A DNA stretch of 64,000 bases from Nicotiana tabacum. Taxonomy: Eukaryota > Streptophyta > Magnoliopsida > Solanales > Solanaceae. A model generated the notes under the pieces. The model worked only from the letters and a program-made list of their open reading frames with translations. It ran no database searches and was not told the DNA's origin. The stretch is from positions 131,252,997 to 131,316,996 of the forward strand of contig NC_134097.1 in assembly GCF_000715075.1 (NCBI RefSeq). The letters run 5' to 3'. The position numbers were made by a program, and so were the translations under genes. Positions 9,698 to 21,600 of the stretch are shown here, piece after piece (positions within the stretch are counted from its first letter, which is position 1; each line of letters begins with the position of its first letter).

Positions 9698-11231
9698 TGA
9701 TAATTAGGGATTATGATGCATTTTACACTCCTTCTTGCTTAAGTTTTGATTAGAAATGTGTACAAAATAGTCCCAAAGGCTCACTAGTTGTACTTGATTG
9801 CAGGATTGATCAACAAGGTGATAGGTGTCAAAAACCAACTCAAAAAGGAGTGAAACTTGCACAAGTATCAAGACCAAGACCAAGACCAATCTCAGTCAAA
9901 CAGGGCTAGTGCGGCCGCACACCATTTTTGTGCGGTCCGCAAAGATGAAGATCAGAGAGTATGCTTCATAGCCAGCCAGCCAATGCGGTTGCAAAGGATT
10001 TTGTGCGGACCACATTGATGTCATTGCGGCCGCACTCAATTTCATACGGTCTGCAGAGCTCAAGTTCAGAGAGGTGACATTTTGGAGGAGCCTGGCCAAT
10101 GCAGACCACTGTCCATTTTATGCGGACCGCAATAGGAGCCACCGCGATCACGGTGCATTTTGTGTGGTCCGCAGTGGCCAACTTCAGAGAGCAGAATAGT
10201 CAAGCCAAGAGCCTTAGTGCGGCCGCACTCGATTTTGTGCGGTCCGCACTAGACCCGCCGGGGTATTTTTGTCCAGAATTTTTAGCCTAATATAAATAGT
10301 TTCTTTTCCTATTTTTAGGTCATCAAATAGATTTTGGGACAGAGTTGCGCTCATGAACTTCTCTCTTTTACCATTTTGAGTAATTTTAGCTTAGTTCAAC
10401 ATTGAATCTTCAAGTTTTAACTAGTAATTAATTATTATGGGCTTTTCTTCATCTATTTCTTTGTTTTCTTATATAATTATGAGTAGCTAAACCCATCATC
10501 TAGGGTTGTGGATCCAACCTTAGTATGGGTAATTAATGGATATTGTGTTTTGATGCTTGATTGTCTATGGGTGTTTGATATTTGGACTAATTTAGGGTTT
10601 TAATGTTGAATTAGTTGTTGCAAATACTAGTTTATGCCTAGTAGACTTTGGCTCTACTTGAGAAAGAGAGCTTAAATCCATGAAATTGGTCCAATAAGGA
10701 ATTGGGGCGTATTCAAGATATTGATAGCCCCAATTAAAGGGTTAAACCTAGAGATAGTAATACCTCACTTGAACCTCAATTGTTTGCACAAATTTGCATA
10801 CCCAATTGGTCTTGAAAAAGTCAATTCGGGCAAAATCACTCGAATTACCAAGTGGTATAGAGTGAGTAGAATCACAATGGTTATATCATACTCCCCAAAT
10901 GTGACAATTTAGCCTTGGACTCAAGAATCCGTCAATTAACCACCTAGGAGAAAGTCACTACCATATTGCCTTTTATCTATTTGATCAACTCTCAATAGTT
11001 TAATCTTAGCTTTACTTAGCCTAATTTAGCATTGTAGTAGTATAAAATTAGAAGTAAAACCAAAATAAACAATGTTTAGAAGTGCAATTAGGAACAATTG
11101 CACAACTCCCATTTAGATAGAAACTCAACTCCAATATCTAGCTCCATGTGGAAATTGATCTTGAAATTCTCGGGCAAAAGCTGTTTCGGCCTCTTTGCTA
11201 CTTCATAGTAGTACAAGGTTGGACTCGATCA
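9698..11231 (+). repeat. 3' LTR of element A
   Basis: It starts TGATAATTAG directly after a polypurine tract and ends CTCGATCA. Length is 1534 bp. The upstream half holds an array of GCGG/CCGC palindromes (9909-10249), followed by TATAAATAG at 10291. The LTR of B (12757-14262) has the same organisation and ends with the same GATCA, which fixes the right border. ORF-like stretches inside are short and not credible. Confidence 0.85.
9909..10299 (+). promoter_or_regulatory. U3 palindrome array and TATA box of LTR A
   Basis: GTGCGGCCGCAC occurs at 9909-9920 and 10217-10228. Copies of the (C)ATTTTGTGCGGTCCGC type lie at 9922, 9997, 10113, 10155 and 10232. TATAAATAG at 10291-10299 follows about 40 bp after the last copy. 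Transcription would start some 30 bp further on. Confidence 0.6.
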
Positions 11232-11933
11232 CTGGACAATAAGCCTTTGGTTTTCTTAATGCCACGGTTTTTTCCATAGGTAGTTTTTGTGTGTACCGGG
11301 TGACTCTTCCCAACAATGGATGGCTTGACAACCTTCTTAAGGGATTGAGTCCATTTTAGGTGTTTAGGTAAGAATAGTAGTAATAATGAATAAAAAGACC
11401 TAATTGAGTCAGACTCGAAGAGTCAAACATGCTTCACTTGGTACCAACACACTTAACTACGTGCGTATGATTAAAAACAAGCTTTTTGGAAAGAAATAAC
11501 TCTAGTAAGTGATTCTGACTCTTGTGTTGACTTAAGAAATCTTCGAGCGGTTTAGTCAAACCATAGTGATTTTCAATCTTGAATATGGTCATTGTAGGTC
11601 CTCCACTCTATCCTCTTTAACAATCCTGATGTGTGAGAGGTGAGATGTTTTTGTTGCAAGTCCAAGTACCTGTGCGAACGGCTTAGAACTTGCCTCGAAT
11701 CTGCTTTGAGGCAAAATTTTAAGTTTGCTTGGCTTGAGAAGTGATTGTAGGCTCTACTTGACCCACTTGAAATTTTCCATGTCCTACCAGTGTTGATATC
11801 CCTAGTCAACCCATTTGAGCCTAAAAACCTTTCTCATTTGATAACTATGTTACAAGCCTTTACCCATTTTGTTGTGACCCTCTCTTGGAATCTGAGCTTT
11901 CCTTAACACTCTTGAGAAACAATTGGCTAAAAA

Positions 11934-11957
11934 TATAAGTTTGGGGGAGAGACGAGG
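11934..11957 (+). other. Internal polypurine tract of B
   Basis: ATAAGTTTGGGGGAGAGACG matches the tract at 8869-8897 in A in sequence and in position relative to the LTR. Confidence 0.5.
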
Positions 11958-12718
11958 AGTTTTAAAGAGGTATCAAGGCACAAAAAGAGAAAAGAAATGA
12001 AGATAAGGAAAGGCAAGAAAAAGAAAGAAAGAACAAAAAGAAAAATTCTAAAAGAAAGTGAATAAGTTGAAGAGTTGAAGATGTTCAAAGAAAAGTAATG
12101 ATGCAAAGAATGGAGAAATAAAAGAAGGAAAAAATAAATATCATGACCAAGAAAGAGTGATGTTAAGTCTCTTTATTTCACATAAGGAAAAGAAAATGCC
12201 TTAAAAAGTTGGCAAAACATGAGCCGATAAGAGAAAATAAAGTGTTTAATGAAAGATGAACCCATTCTATCGTAACATATCCTACCTTAGTCCAAAAGCC
12301 TTCATTGCACTCTGAAAAAGCCCTACGTGATTTCAAGCCGAGTGAGCTTACATTAGCGGTGATCTACATGAAGGCAAGGATATGGTACTTAGAACCGTTA
12401 TTGCGACATTCTTTTGAGAGAGATGAGCGAACCTTTCACAAATCTTTGAATTGAGTGCTACATTCTTAAGTGAGATATGCTAACAGAGAGTAGAGGAGGA
12501 AGAAGAGTTTGGGACCCACAATGACTGACATGAAATAGTGATCTTCTTTTGATGCTCAAGTGTCACATTAGAACTATTTGTGCTTAAAATTTCAACTCGT
12601 TGCCTTGTTGATAATTCATAAGTTTTGTGGGCAATTGTTGGTCCCAATTGATGTGTGATTGATGCATCTTTGATTAGCTGGAATAGCTCTTAACTTGTGA
12701 AGGTGGGAATTACCTTAA

Positions 12719-12755
12719 TTGCTTGAGGACAAGCAAAAGATTAAATTTGGGGGAA
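12719..12755 (+). other. AGGA-loop hairpin and polypurine tract of B
   Basis: Perfect 7-bp stem TTGCTTG / CAAGCAA enclosing AGGA (12726-12729). ATTAAATTTGGGGGAA follows and abuts the LTR at about 12757. Confidence 0.75.
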
Positions 12756-12756
12756 T

Positions 12757-14262
12757 TTATAAGTGGGGATTTTGACTACTTATTAGCCTTTTAGCTTTTG
12801 TTTCAATCCAAAAGTGTTTAATTGTGTTCCCAAAAACTGATAAAATATGCTTAATTGCAAGAATATTGGAAAATGATCCCCCAAGATGAAATCCAACTCA
12901 AGAAGGAGTAATTTAAACTCAAGGACAAAAACAGGCATAAAAGCTCAAAGTGTGGACCGCAGATTATCATCTGCGGCCGCAGATTGTGAAGAAACTCATA
13001 GCAGAGACATGTGCAATGTGCAGCCGCAGAAATTGGGAAAGAGGAAAAGTTTAGAGAACCTACATCTCAAGTTCAATAGAAGTGCAGACCGCACAATTAT
13101 TGTGCAGCCGCAGAAGAACAGTTATGCGGCCGGAGTCACATTTGTGTGGTCCACAGAAGAGTAATGTGTGGCCTCGCACATAGAAATGTGCAGACCACAG
13201 AAAGAGAGAAGTGCGGCCGCAAGTTCAGAATTATGCAGCCGCAAGTTTCCAATCCTGTCAGGCTGAAGCAAAGTGCGGACTGCACATGGAATTGTGCTGC
13301 CACAGAACCTCCGAAAGGGCATTTGTTTTCCAAAAATTCGAGCTCTGTATAAATAGAAGAGTTTCATTTTTTTAGGTCAAGTTTTGACATCAGCAACCAT
13401 AGTAGACGGTTTTCTTTACTCTCTTTAGTAGTTTTTGCTATTTTGAGCTTTTTGAATATAGATTTCATCATTTTAATTATCATTTCTTCTTCTATTTCTT
13501 TTATCTTAAGCATGAGTAGCTAGATTTTTACTAGGGTTGTGACCCAACCCTAGATTGTAATCTTAATGGGTGTTTGATTTATTGTTTGTTTGTGGTTGTG
13601 TGTTTATTATTTAGCCTTGTTCTTGCTTTTAATTTTAGAATCAATGGTTGAAAATATTAGTTCATGCCTATTTGACCAGGCCTCTACTTGAGAAAGAGAG
13701 ACTTAGTCTAGGAAAACTTGGCTAACAAGAAATTGGGTGAATCAAGAGATTGATAGTCTCAATTAAAGGGTTGTACCTAGAGATAGTAAAATCTGACTTA
13801 AGCTTTGTACCAACCGTTTTGTTCAATACCCATTTGGACTTGAGAAAGCCAAAGTGGGCAAAATCACTCTCTGACCAAGAGGTATTGAGTGGGTACTCAA
13901 GTGTTGATAGCTGTAATAAACCTCGACTAATAAAAAAAGCTTTAAAAGTTTACAATCCGTTAGGTAAATACCTAGGTGAAGGTCATAGCCCTATGCCTTT
14001 TATATCATTTGAAAAACAACAACAAAAATAATTTGTTTGTTTCAATTCTTAATCTTGAAATCTTAGATTAAAATAGACATAGAACAAACACCAATTTGTG
14101 AAAGTGTGAATTGAGATAGTTCATACTCATACACTACAATCTATACTCCTAAATCCTGCGTATGGCTCCATATGGAATTCGACCCCGACTCCTTGTTGGA
14201 TATTACTATTGCAATCGACTGTTTCATAACCTTGAATTGATGTGTGAACTTGGACGAGATCA
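12757..14262 (+). repeat. 3' LTR of element B
   Basis: It aligns with LTR A over its whole length: polypurine tract before it, GCGG/CCGC-type array at about 12953-13300 (for example GCGGCCGC at 12973-12980), TATAAATAG at 13348-13356, and the shared GATCA end at 14258-14262. The first bases are TT where A has TG, so the 5' terminal dinucleotide is mutated. Length is 1506 bp. Confidence 0.78.
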
Positions 14263-15373
14263 ATGAGAAACACTTACCTCAAATTCTTCATCAGATTCTC
14301 CAATGGCCATAAGTGCTTGTTCATCATCATCGTCACCATCTGAGATTTCATCTGAGCTATATCCCTAAGCAGTGACCATAGCCTTTGTTGACCCTTTGCT
14401 GTTGCTTTTCTTGGGTTGAACATGTTCCTTCTTCCTGTTCCTGTTCCTTCGTTCAGCTCTTTCCTTCTTCCACTCATTTTCCCACAGAGGATAGTTCTTG
14501 ATGTGATGATCAGTCTTTCCACACTTGAAGCAGCCATCATTGGTTTGTTTCTCAGGAGCTTTTAATTTGTTGTAGCTACCATTTCTTGAAGAACCCTTTC
14601 CTCTCCTTAGGTACTTCTTGAAGTCTTTGTGATCATGGCTATTTCATCATCTTCCAGATCAGAACCTTTAATGATTCTGAGAGCCAAACTCTTTTCCTTC
14701 TTAGGTACATCCATCTTCATGGTATATCTTCTAAGTTCATAGGTAGTAATATTTCCAATCAATTTATCTAGTGGGAGAGTGACAATATTCTTTAATTCTG
14801 GGATGGCATTGATTTTGCTCTCTGAAGTGATAGGCAAAACTCTAGTAAATATCTTTTCAATCCTTTCTTCTTCAGGAATAATACTTCCAAGAGATTCCAG
14901 CACATTTGTCAGTGTAGTGAACCTAGTGTACATTTATTAAATGGTATCTCCTTCTTTCATATAAAAACTCTCATATTGAGAGTACAATAGAGTTCCTCTG
15001 GATATCTTCACCTGAGGTGTTACTTCATGAGCCACTTGCAGTGTGTCCCATATTTGCTTAGCAGTGGTACAGCCTTGGATTCCGTTGTAATCATCTGGAC
15101 CAAGTCCACAAACAAGCCATTTCTTGGATATAGCATTCTTCTCCCACTTTCTCAAGTCCTCAACAGTGCAGTCAACTCTTGTCTTTGCTACATCTACTCC
15201 CTCAGCATTTTTATTCAAGGTAGCCAATGGACCATCGGTGACAATGTCCCATAGCTTATAGTCTTCTCCTATAATGTGATCTCTCATCCTATTTTCCCAC
15301 CCAGAGTAGTACTGGGCATTAAAGAATGATGGCCTAGCCGTGGATTGTCCTTCCTAGTTTCCAGGTTGTGCAC
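14263..15373 (-). pseudogene. gag of copia element C, main part
   Basis: The UBN2-type gag domain of copia elements is recognisable between about 15290 and 14700 (LRKWEKNAISKKWLVCGL, then IWDTLQVAHE and YTRFTTLTNVLESLG). A zinc knuckle follows near 14550-14510, reading CFKCGKTDHHIKNYP: the last Cys of the CCHC pattern has become Tyr. A stop at 14934-14936 splits the domain in frame and a frameshift lies near 14600. An acidic Asp/Glu-rich stretch comes next (about 14350-14300). The sequence ends at 14263 where element B begins. The first three codons lie on the far side of element D (27628-27620). Confidence 0.8.
15369..15373 (+). repeat. Target duplication of element D, left copy
   Basis: TGCAC here and TGCAT at 27620-27624 flank the two LTRs of D; four of five bases agree. 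Confidence 0.7.
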
Positions 15374-16665
15374 TGATAGTAGCCTATATTATGTGATGTA
15401 GATGCTATTTATGCTCTAAACTAACCATACTTTATTGATGTTCTAAGTGCTAAATGATAACAAAATGCTCTAATTGAGTTTTTTATGCTTTGTAGGAGCT
15501 ACTCCGAGTTAGGAGGGGTATATAGAGTGTTTTGGGGTCAAATATGTAGATACAAGACCAATCGAGAAGATCTCGGATGAAAACGAGCAAGAAAAGGCGA
15601 AAATAATTGGGCAACAGTCCATCGCGACTGCAGTAGGGTCGCGGCTGGAACGCGGTGAAGAAAGGCAAAAAACAGAAAGTCAAAAATGACCGCAGTCGGA
15701 CCGTGGTCGATCTAGAAAAGGCCAAGAAAGTTTAAGGGCTAAAGTATAAAGCGTGAAAAACTTGTGCTAACCCTATATAAACTCAACAAACTCGCCTAAG
15801 TGAAGGTTAAGCTTGTTTTTAGACTCAATTTGGAGGCAAGAACAAGTGTGAGAAGATCAAGACACCATTAGAGTTTTTCATTCCTCTTCTTGTTATCATT
15901 ATTTTGTGAATTATGAATTATTTAATGGTTTTCTCTTGTTTTACCATGAGTAACTAAACATTAATCTAGGGTTTTGATGGAACCTCTTGGAGGATGAATT
16001 TCTGATATGTTAATATAGATTTGCCTTAATAATTTCTCTATTTGTTCAACTATATTGTGATTGTTGTTGATTGAAGGGCCCTCAATTGGCTGTGCCTATT
16101 TAGTATGCATTACTCGGGAGAGAGTGTATATTTAGGTAGTTGTTGAACAATACCACTCCTAACATATATGAGGGATCAATACAAAGGGTTTAAAGGTAAG
16201 ATTAGGGATAACGAAACTTGGGTGCGATCTAAGTGAGATGTAACTAAGGCCAGCTAGCATAATTCGGGAGAATATGTCTAGTATATTGTTGCAGTTACGC
16301 GGGATAGAGTTACAACAGTCATAGTGCTCATGATCGATAGGGAACACTTAGGCAAATTTGTAACAAACATAATGGAAAAGATTCCGACAAGAGGGAAAAT
16401 CATAACCTTAGACCATTCTCATTCTTGCTTACAATCAGTCTATAGCTAGTCTTAATTTAATGCATTTTTATTACATAATATTTAGTTAATAAACACCCAA
16501 ATTGTCAATCAAATATCTCTGAAGATTGAATACGTAAACTCTGTGAGTCTAATAGCTATAATTGATAGGTTAATTCCCTGTAGGATTCGACTTCGGACTT
16601 GTTAACTGGAATATATTTGCAGCGACCACCTTGTCCTTTTTATAAGTCATAGTTGGGCATGATCA
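15374..16665 (+). repeat. 5' LTR of element D
   Basis: It opens TGATAGTAGCC and ends GATCA, followed five bases later by the primer site. It contains a GC-rich palindrome-like region (about 15621-15712, for example GACCGCAGTCGGACCGTGGTC) and a TATATAAA box at 15774-15781. A matching LTR lies at 26311. Confidence 0.92.
15774..15781 (+). promoter_or_regulatory. TATA box of 5' LTR D
   Basis: TATATAAA about 60 bp downstream of the GC-rich palindrome region. The 3' LTR has the same box at 26728-26735. Confidence 0.55.
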
Positions 16666-16670
16666 AATTT

Positions 16671-16688
16671 TGGCGTCGTTGCCGGGGA
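16671..16688 (+). other. Primer binding site of element D (tRNA-Asp)
   Basis: TGGCGTCGTTGCCGGGGA lies five bases after the LTR. It matches the complement of the plant tRNA-Asp 3' end (by recall) except for one T in place of C. Asp priming is common in Athila elements. Confidence 0.85.
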
Positions 16689-16791
16689 ATTAATGATGTT
16701 ATTGATTGCAGTTAAAAAGAAGTGCCGAAATTCTTAGTGTAGTCAATTTTCGTCAATTTACACTGATAATTGAAATTCTAACATTTGTAGT

Positions 16792-18606
16792 CATGGTTGT
16801 CATAGGTGCATTCCTAGAAACTCCTCCAGAACTAGAGAATTGTTCGAAGAATTATCAGATCCTGAGAAGGTGTTGAAGGCATTGAACCGTGCAAACAGGA
16901 AAGGCAAACAACAACAAAACTCAACCGAAAGAACTAAATCAGACATTGAAGACGATAATCTAAACAACAGGGACAATGTGAATGACCCAAACAACAGAAA
17001 CAATGCAAATGACCCAAATGATCATGGTGGGGCACCTCTTGTGCCAGAAGCAGCACTATATGACTGGGCACAACCCACGACTGACAACTTAGCAACTGCT
17101 ATTGTAGTCCCTCAGATACAAGCAGACTCATTCCAGACCACCAATAACATGTTACATCTATTGCAAAACAAGGGACTATTTTATGGGTCCTACATTGAAG
17201 ATCCTCAGAACTTCCTCTTAATCTGTGCCACGCAGAGACAGCAGAATGTCACACCGGAAGCAATAAATTTGTTGTTGTTTCCATTCTCAGTGACATGAGC
17301 AGCCCAGGCTTGGATTAATTCACTCTCTATCAACTCCATCACTACTTGGGAGGAATTAGTCAAGCAATATTTGAGCAAATTTCACCCACCAAACAAAACT
17401 GCTCAACAAATTGATGAGATATTGAGCTTCAAACAGAGACCCACCGAGACACTGCATGAAATGTGGGAGAGATTCAAGGGTCTCCTGGTTACATGTCCAC
17501 ATCATGCTATTCTGGAGTAGATGTTGGGGTATATATTTTACATGGGTTTAGCAGATACTTTGAAGGCTAATGTTGATGCTTCAGCGGGTGGAGCATTTTT
17601 TAGCAAGACATTCAAAGAGAGCAAGATCCTGCTTGAGAAGATGGCACAAAACTCAGGGTGGACAACAAGGAACGCTCCATTCACTCCTGTGGTTCACTTA
17701 GTGGCTCTAGACCCAGCTAACTCCATAGCTAAAAATATGGCTACTTTGATGACACAAATGAGCATCCTCACCAAAAAGGTGGAAGAATCAGGCCAGAAGC
17801 AGCAGGTACACATAGTTGATGCAACTAATGGGGATCTATGCACATCATGCATTAATAAGCCATATATCTGCTCATGTAGTGCTGAAGGTGATAATCAACA
17901 ATATTCAGGAGAACATGAATTATATGGATAACTACGGGGGACCGAGACCAGGTGGTCAGAATTGGGGTCAGCAAAATCAACAATACAGACCAGCTCAGCA
18001 GCAGTACAATAACAACAATAATCATGGTGCTATGCGACCACAAGGGCAAATGGTGCCTTACCAAAGGCAACAAGGGTACAACCAGCAAAATCAGCAACAG
18101 GCTTATCAATAACCTCCACAACAATAGATTATGAGACATGAAGATGGGTTTGCTAACTTAAAGGTATGATGCAACAAGTGATTGGGTCCACTGGAAAGCT
18201 AGCTGATAGAGTAGACTCACATGAGTCAGCAATCAAAAATATTGAGATCTAGTTAGGACATATTTCCATGGCCCTAAATAATCATCATCATGGGATGTTA
18301 CATGCTACCACCCAAATCAATCCAAAAGAGCAGGGCCTGAAGCAGCTGATGGAAGTGAGTCTCCGAAATGGTAGGGACTTAGATCAGGAGCAAGAAATTT
18401 CTCATGAAAATAGGCCGATTGAGACACGGGTGCCAGTACCCATTGAGATAGAAGATTCAGCAGGTTTAACTGAGGTGACGGTACAGAATGCGCAAGAAAA
18501 CACCAACAAGGAAGAGGTGGTTGAAAACGAGACTGAAGCTGCATCGGAACCAACAATAAAAGCAGTGCCTAAACTAGAGAAAAGCCAAATTATAGGGAAG
18601 AAGTGA
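16792..18606 (+). pseudogene. gag of element D
   Basis: A frame beginning near 16792 encodes an Asn/Asp-rich N-terminal region, then the retrotransposon gag domain: FYGSYIEDPQNFL near 17185 and TWEELVKQYLSKFHPP near 17343-17390. A helical part and a Gln/Asn-rich tail (17950-18112) with GGQNWGQQNQQYRP follow. Stops lie at 17296 and 17518, and a frameshift sits near 17925. A CxxC-like cluster (CTSCINKPYICSC, about 17838-17876) may be a degenerate zinc-binding motif. The true start is unclear: an ATG at 16793 is out of frame with the domain. The acidic stretch to 18606 links to the protease. Confidence 0.75.
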
Positions 18607-21600
18607 CCTCCAGCACCATTCCCATAGAGATTGGCTAAGTATCAAAAAGATGAACAGTACAAGAAATTCTTGGAGATGTTGAAGCAGATTCAGGTAAACA
18701 TTCCATTGATTGATGCTTTAAAGGAAATGCCTGGGTATGCAAAGATGATGAAGGACTTGATTTCCCGTAAGTTTGACTTCCAAGACTTGGCCACGATTAC
18801 ACTGACACATACCTGCAGTGCTTTTGTGACGAGACCCATAGCTGAGAAGTTGCCTGAGCCAGGGAGTTTCACAATCCCTTGCACAATGGGCAACTTTGCA
18901 TTTGCTAAGGCACTGTGTGATCTGGGTGCAAGCATAAACCTTATGCCCCTAGCTATCTACAAAAGGCTAGGCATTAGAAGAGCTAGACCCACGTCTATGC
19001 TACTACAGCTGGTTGACCGAACTGTGAAAAGGTCCTTCGGGATTCAAGATGATGTATTGGTGCAGGTTGGGAAGTTTGTGTTTCCAGCAAATTTTGTCAT
19101 CCATGACTGTCGGATTGATGAGGAAATTCCCATAATTTTGGGAAGACCATTCTTGGACACTGGGAGAGCTCTAATTGATTATGAAACTAGAGAGCTCAAA
19201 ATGATATTGAATGATGAAGAGATAACATTCAACGTGTAGAAATCTATGTGCAGACCCAGTGAATTTTCCAATTTCTCTCTAATAGATGTGGTGGATGTAG
19301 TGTTAGAAGAGGACGATGCAGTATTGAACCTTAAAGACCCTCTAGCAACTTGACTCTGAACTTAGACGAAGCTAATTGTGAAGACTTGGCAGAGTGGGTA
19401 CTTGCTCTTGAAGGCCAAGATTTTTGGAAAAGGGAGTTGGAATATGAGCCTTTGCTCTTGGAGGAAAGAAAAACTCCTCCACCTAAGCCATCAATAGAAG
19501 AGCCACCAAAGCTGGAACTGAAGCCATTGCCATCCCATCTTAGGTATGCATTCTTAGGACCTGACTCAACTCTACCTGTTATTATCTCATCCAGTTTGTT
19601 AGATGTGCAAGCAGAACAGCTTTTGCAGGTACTAACCAAGTGCAAGACTGCAATTGGGTGGACCATTGCAGACATTAAGGGGATCAGCCCGGCCTTCTGT
19701 ATGCATAAGATTCTGCTAGAAAATAGGCATAAACCTTCTAGAGAACATCAATGAAGGCTAAACGCCAACATAAAAGAAGTGGTGAAAACGAAGTGATTAA
19801 ATGGATAGATGCGGGAATCATATTCCCCATCTCTTACAGCAACTGTGTTAGCCCAGTGCAGTGTGTACCGAAAAAGGGAGAGATGACGGTACTGAAAAAT
19901 GAGAAGAATGAGTTGATCTCTACACAAACAGTCACAGGATGGCGAAACTGTATGGACTACAGGAAGTTGAACTTGGCCACCAGGAAAGAGCACTTCCTAC
20001 TGCCATTCATTGATCAGATGCTAGATAGATTGGCAAGGAGATCTCACTTTTGCTTCCTGGATGGGTACTCATGGTATTAATCAGATTTCCATTGCCCCGG
20101 AGGATAGAGAGAAAACATCGTTCACTTGCCCTTATGGAATCTATGCTTTTCGGAGAATGTCGTTTGGCCTATGCAATGCACCCGCCATATTCTAGAGGTG
20201 CATGATGTCCATCTTCACATATATGGTAGAGGAGATAATCTTCTCAGAGGTGGGGAATTACATTCGATGATTGCCTTGTGAACTTGAGGCGAGTTTTGAA
20301 AAGGTGTATAGAGACTAATCTGGTACTAAATTGGGAAAAGTGTCATTTCATGGTACAGGAAGGTATAGTCTTGGGGAACCTAGTGTCAAGTAAAGGTATT
20401 GAGGTGGATCGTACAAAAGTTGATGTCATAGAGACTAATCTGATACTAAATTGGGAAAAGTGCCATTTCATAGTATAGGAAGGTATAGTCTTGGGGAACC
20501 TAGTGTCAAGTAAAGGTATTGAGGTGGATCGTGCAAAAGTTTATGTGATACAAAAGCTTCCACCACTCACCTCAGTCAAAGCAATCAGAAGTTTTCTTGG
20601 GCATGCCGGTTTCTATAGGACATTTATAAAAGACTTTTCCAAAATTGCTAACCCCTTGTTTAAATTTCTTGAAAAAGATCACCCTTTTGTGTTTGCTGAC
20701 GACTGCAGGGTAGCTTTTGAGGAATTAAAGAAGAGACTAGTGTCAACACCTATCATAGTTTCCCCAACTGGGAGCAACCGTTTGAGTTGATGTGTGATGC
20801 TAGTGACTACGCTGTGGGGGCAGTGCTTGGGTAACGAAAAGATAAAATCATGCATCCAATATACTACGCAAGTAGGACGTTGAGTAGAGCCCAGCTAAAT
20901 TACACTGTGACCGAAAAGAAGATGATGGCAGTGGTGTTCGCATTTGACAAATTCAGGTCTTACATGATATGCTCAAAGGTAATTGTTTATACTGACCATG
21001 CTGCTCTCAAGTACTTAATTGAAAAAAAGGAGTCAAAACCGCGCCTGATTCGATGGGTGCTATTGCTGCAAAATTTGATTTGGAGATCCATGACCGAAAG
21101 GGAATGGAGAACCAAGTAGCTGACCATTTATCCAGACTGGAAGGAGCTTAAAAAAGGTTGAGCTAGAAGAGATTCTGGAAACTTTTCCAGATGAATAACT
21201 ACTAACAATGAGTCTTGAGGAAGTGCTATGGTATGCAAATATTGCAAACTACCTGGCAAGTGGTATTGTTCCTTATGACCTTTCTTCTGTTCAAAAGAAA
21301 AACTTCTTTCGTGATTGTTGTATGTATTATTGGGATGAGCCTTATCTATTCAAGATTTGTATTGATATCGGAGATGTATCCCCGAGATAGACCAGTCTTC
21401 TATTTTGTAGGCTTGTCATCCGTCACCATATGGTGGGCACTTCGAGGGAGTGAGGACAGCTCCGAAAGTCTTGGAGTCAAGATTCTATTGGCCAACACTG
21501 TTCAAAGATGCGCATCTATGGATAAAGGGTTGTGATGAATGCCAACGAACGGGGACATGAGATACACATGAACCCAATTCAGGAAGTAGAAGTGTATGAT

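Larger units (their letters stand above)
1..11231 (+). mobile_element. Athila-like Ty3/gypsy retrotransposon A, 5' end outside window
   Basis: Order seen: end of gag, protease, reverse transcriptase, RNase H, integrase, a long untranslated stretch, an env-position ORF, 1.9 kb of non-coding DNA, a polypurine tract and one LTR (9698-11231). That order and the 'putative plant transposon protein' ORF after integrase are typical of the plant Athila lineage. Coding parts carry several stops and frameshifts, so this copy cannot be autonomous. The 5' LTR and most of gag lie left of position 1. The LTR ends in GATCA at 11231, after which the sequence continues as the 3' non-coding part of a related element (B), so A is nested inside B. 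The target duplication cannot be checked because only one end is in view. Confidence 0.88.
11232..14262 (+). mobile_element. Athila-like element B: 3' non-coding part and 3' LTR
   Basis: Directly after the end of LTR A the sequence resumes as the same non-coding block that A has from about 8209 (ATAAGCCTTTGG at 11238 against 8211). It runs through an internal polypurine tract (11934-11957), a hairpin and polypurine tract (12719-12755), and a second LTR. B is diverged from A (roughly a quarter of bases by eye). Only this 3' part is present; the rest must lie left of the window beyond element A. At 14263 copia gag sequence starts, so B is inserted in, or joined to, element C. Confidence 0.8.

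Noticed and set aside
15374..16665. Regions 15374-16665 and 26311-27619 as an independent segmental duplication
   Set aside because: TG...CA ends, primer site, polypurine tract and flanking 5-bp repeat show that they are the LTR pair of element D.
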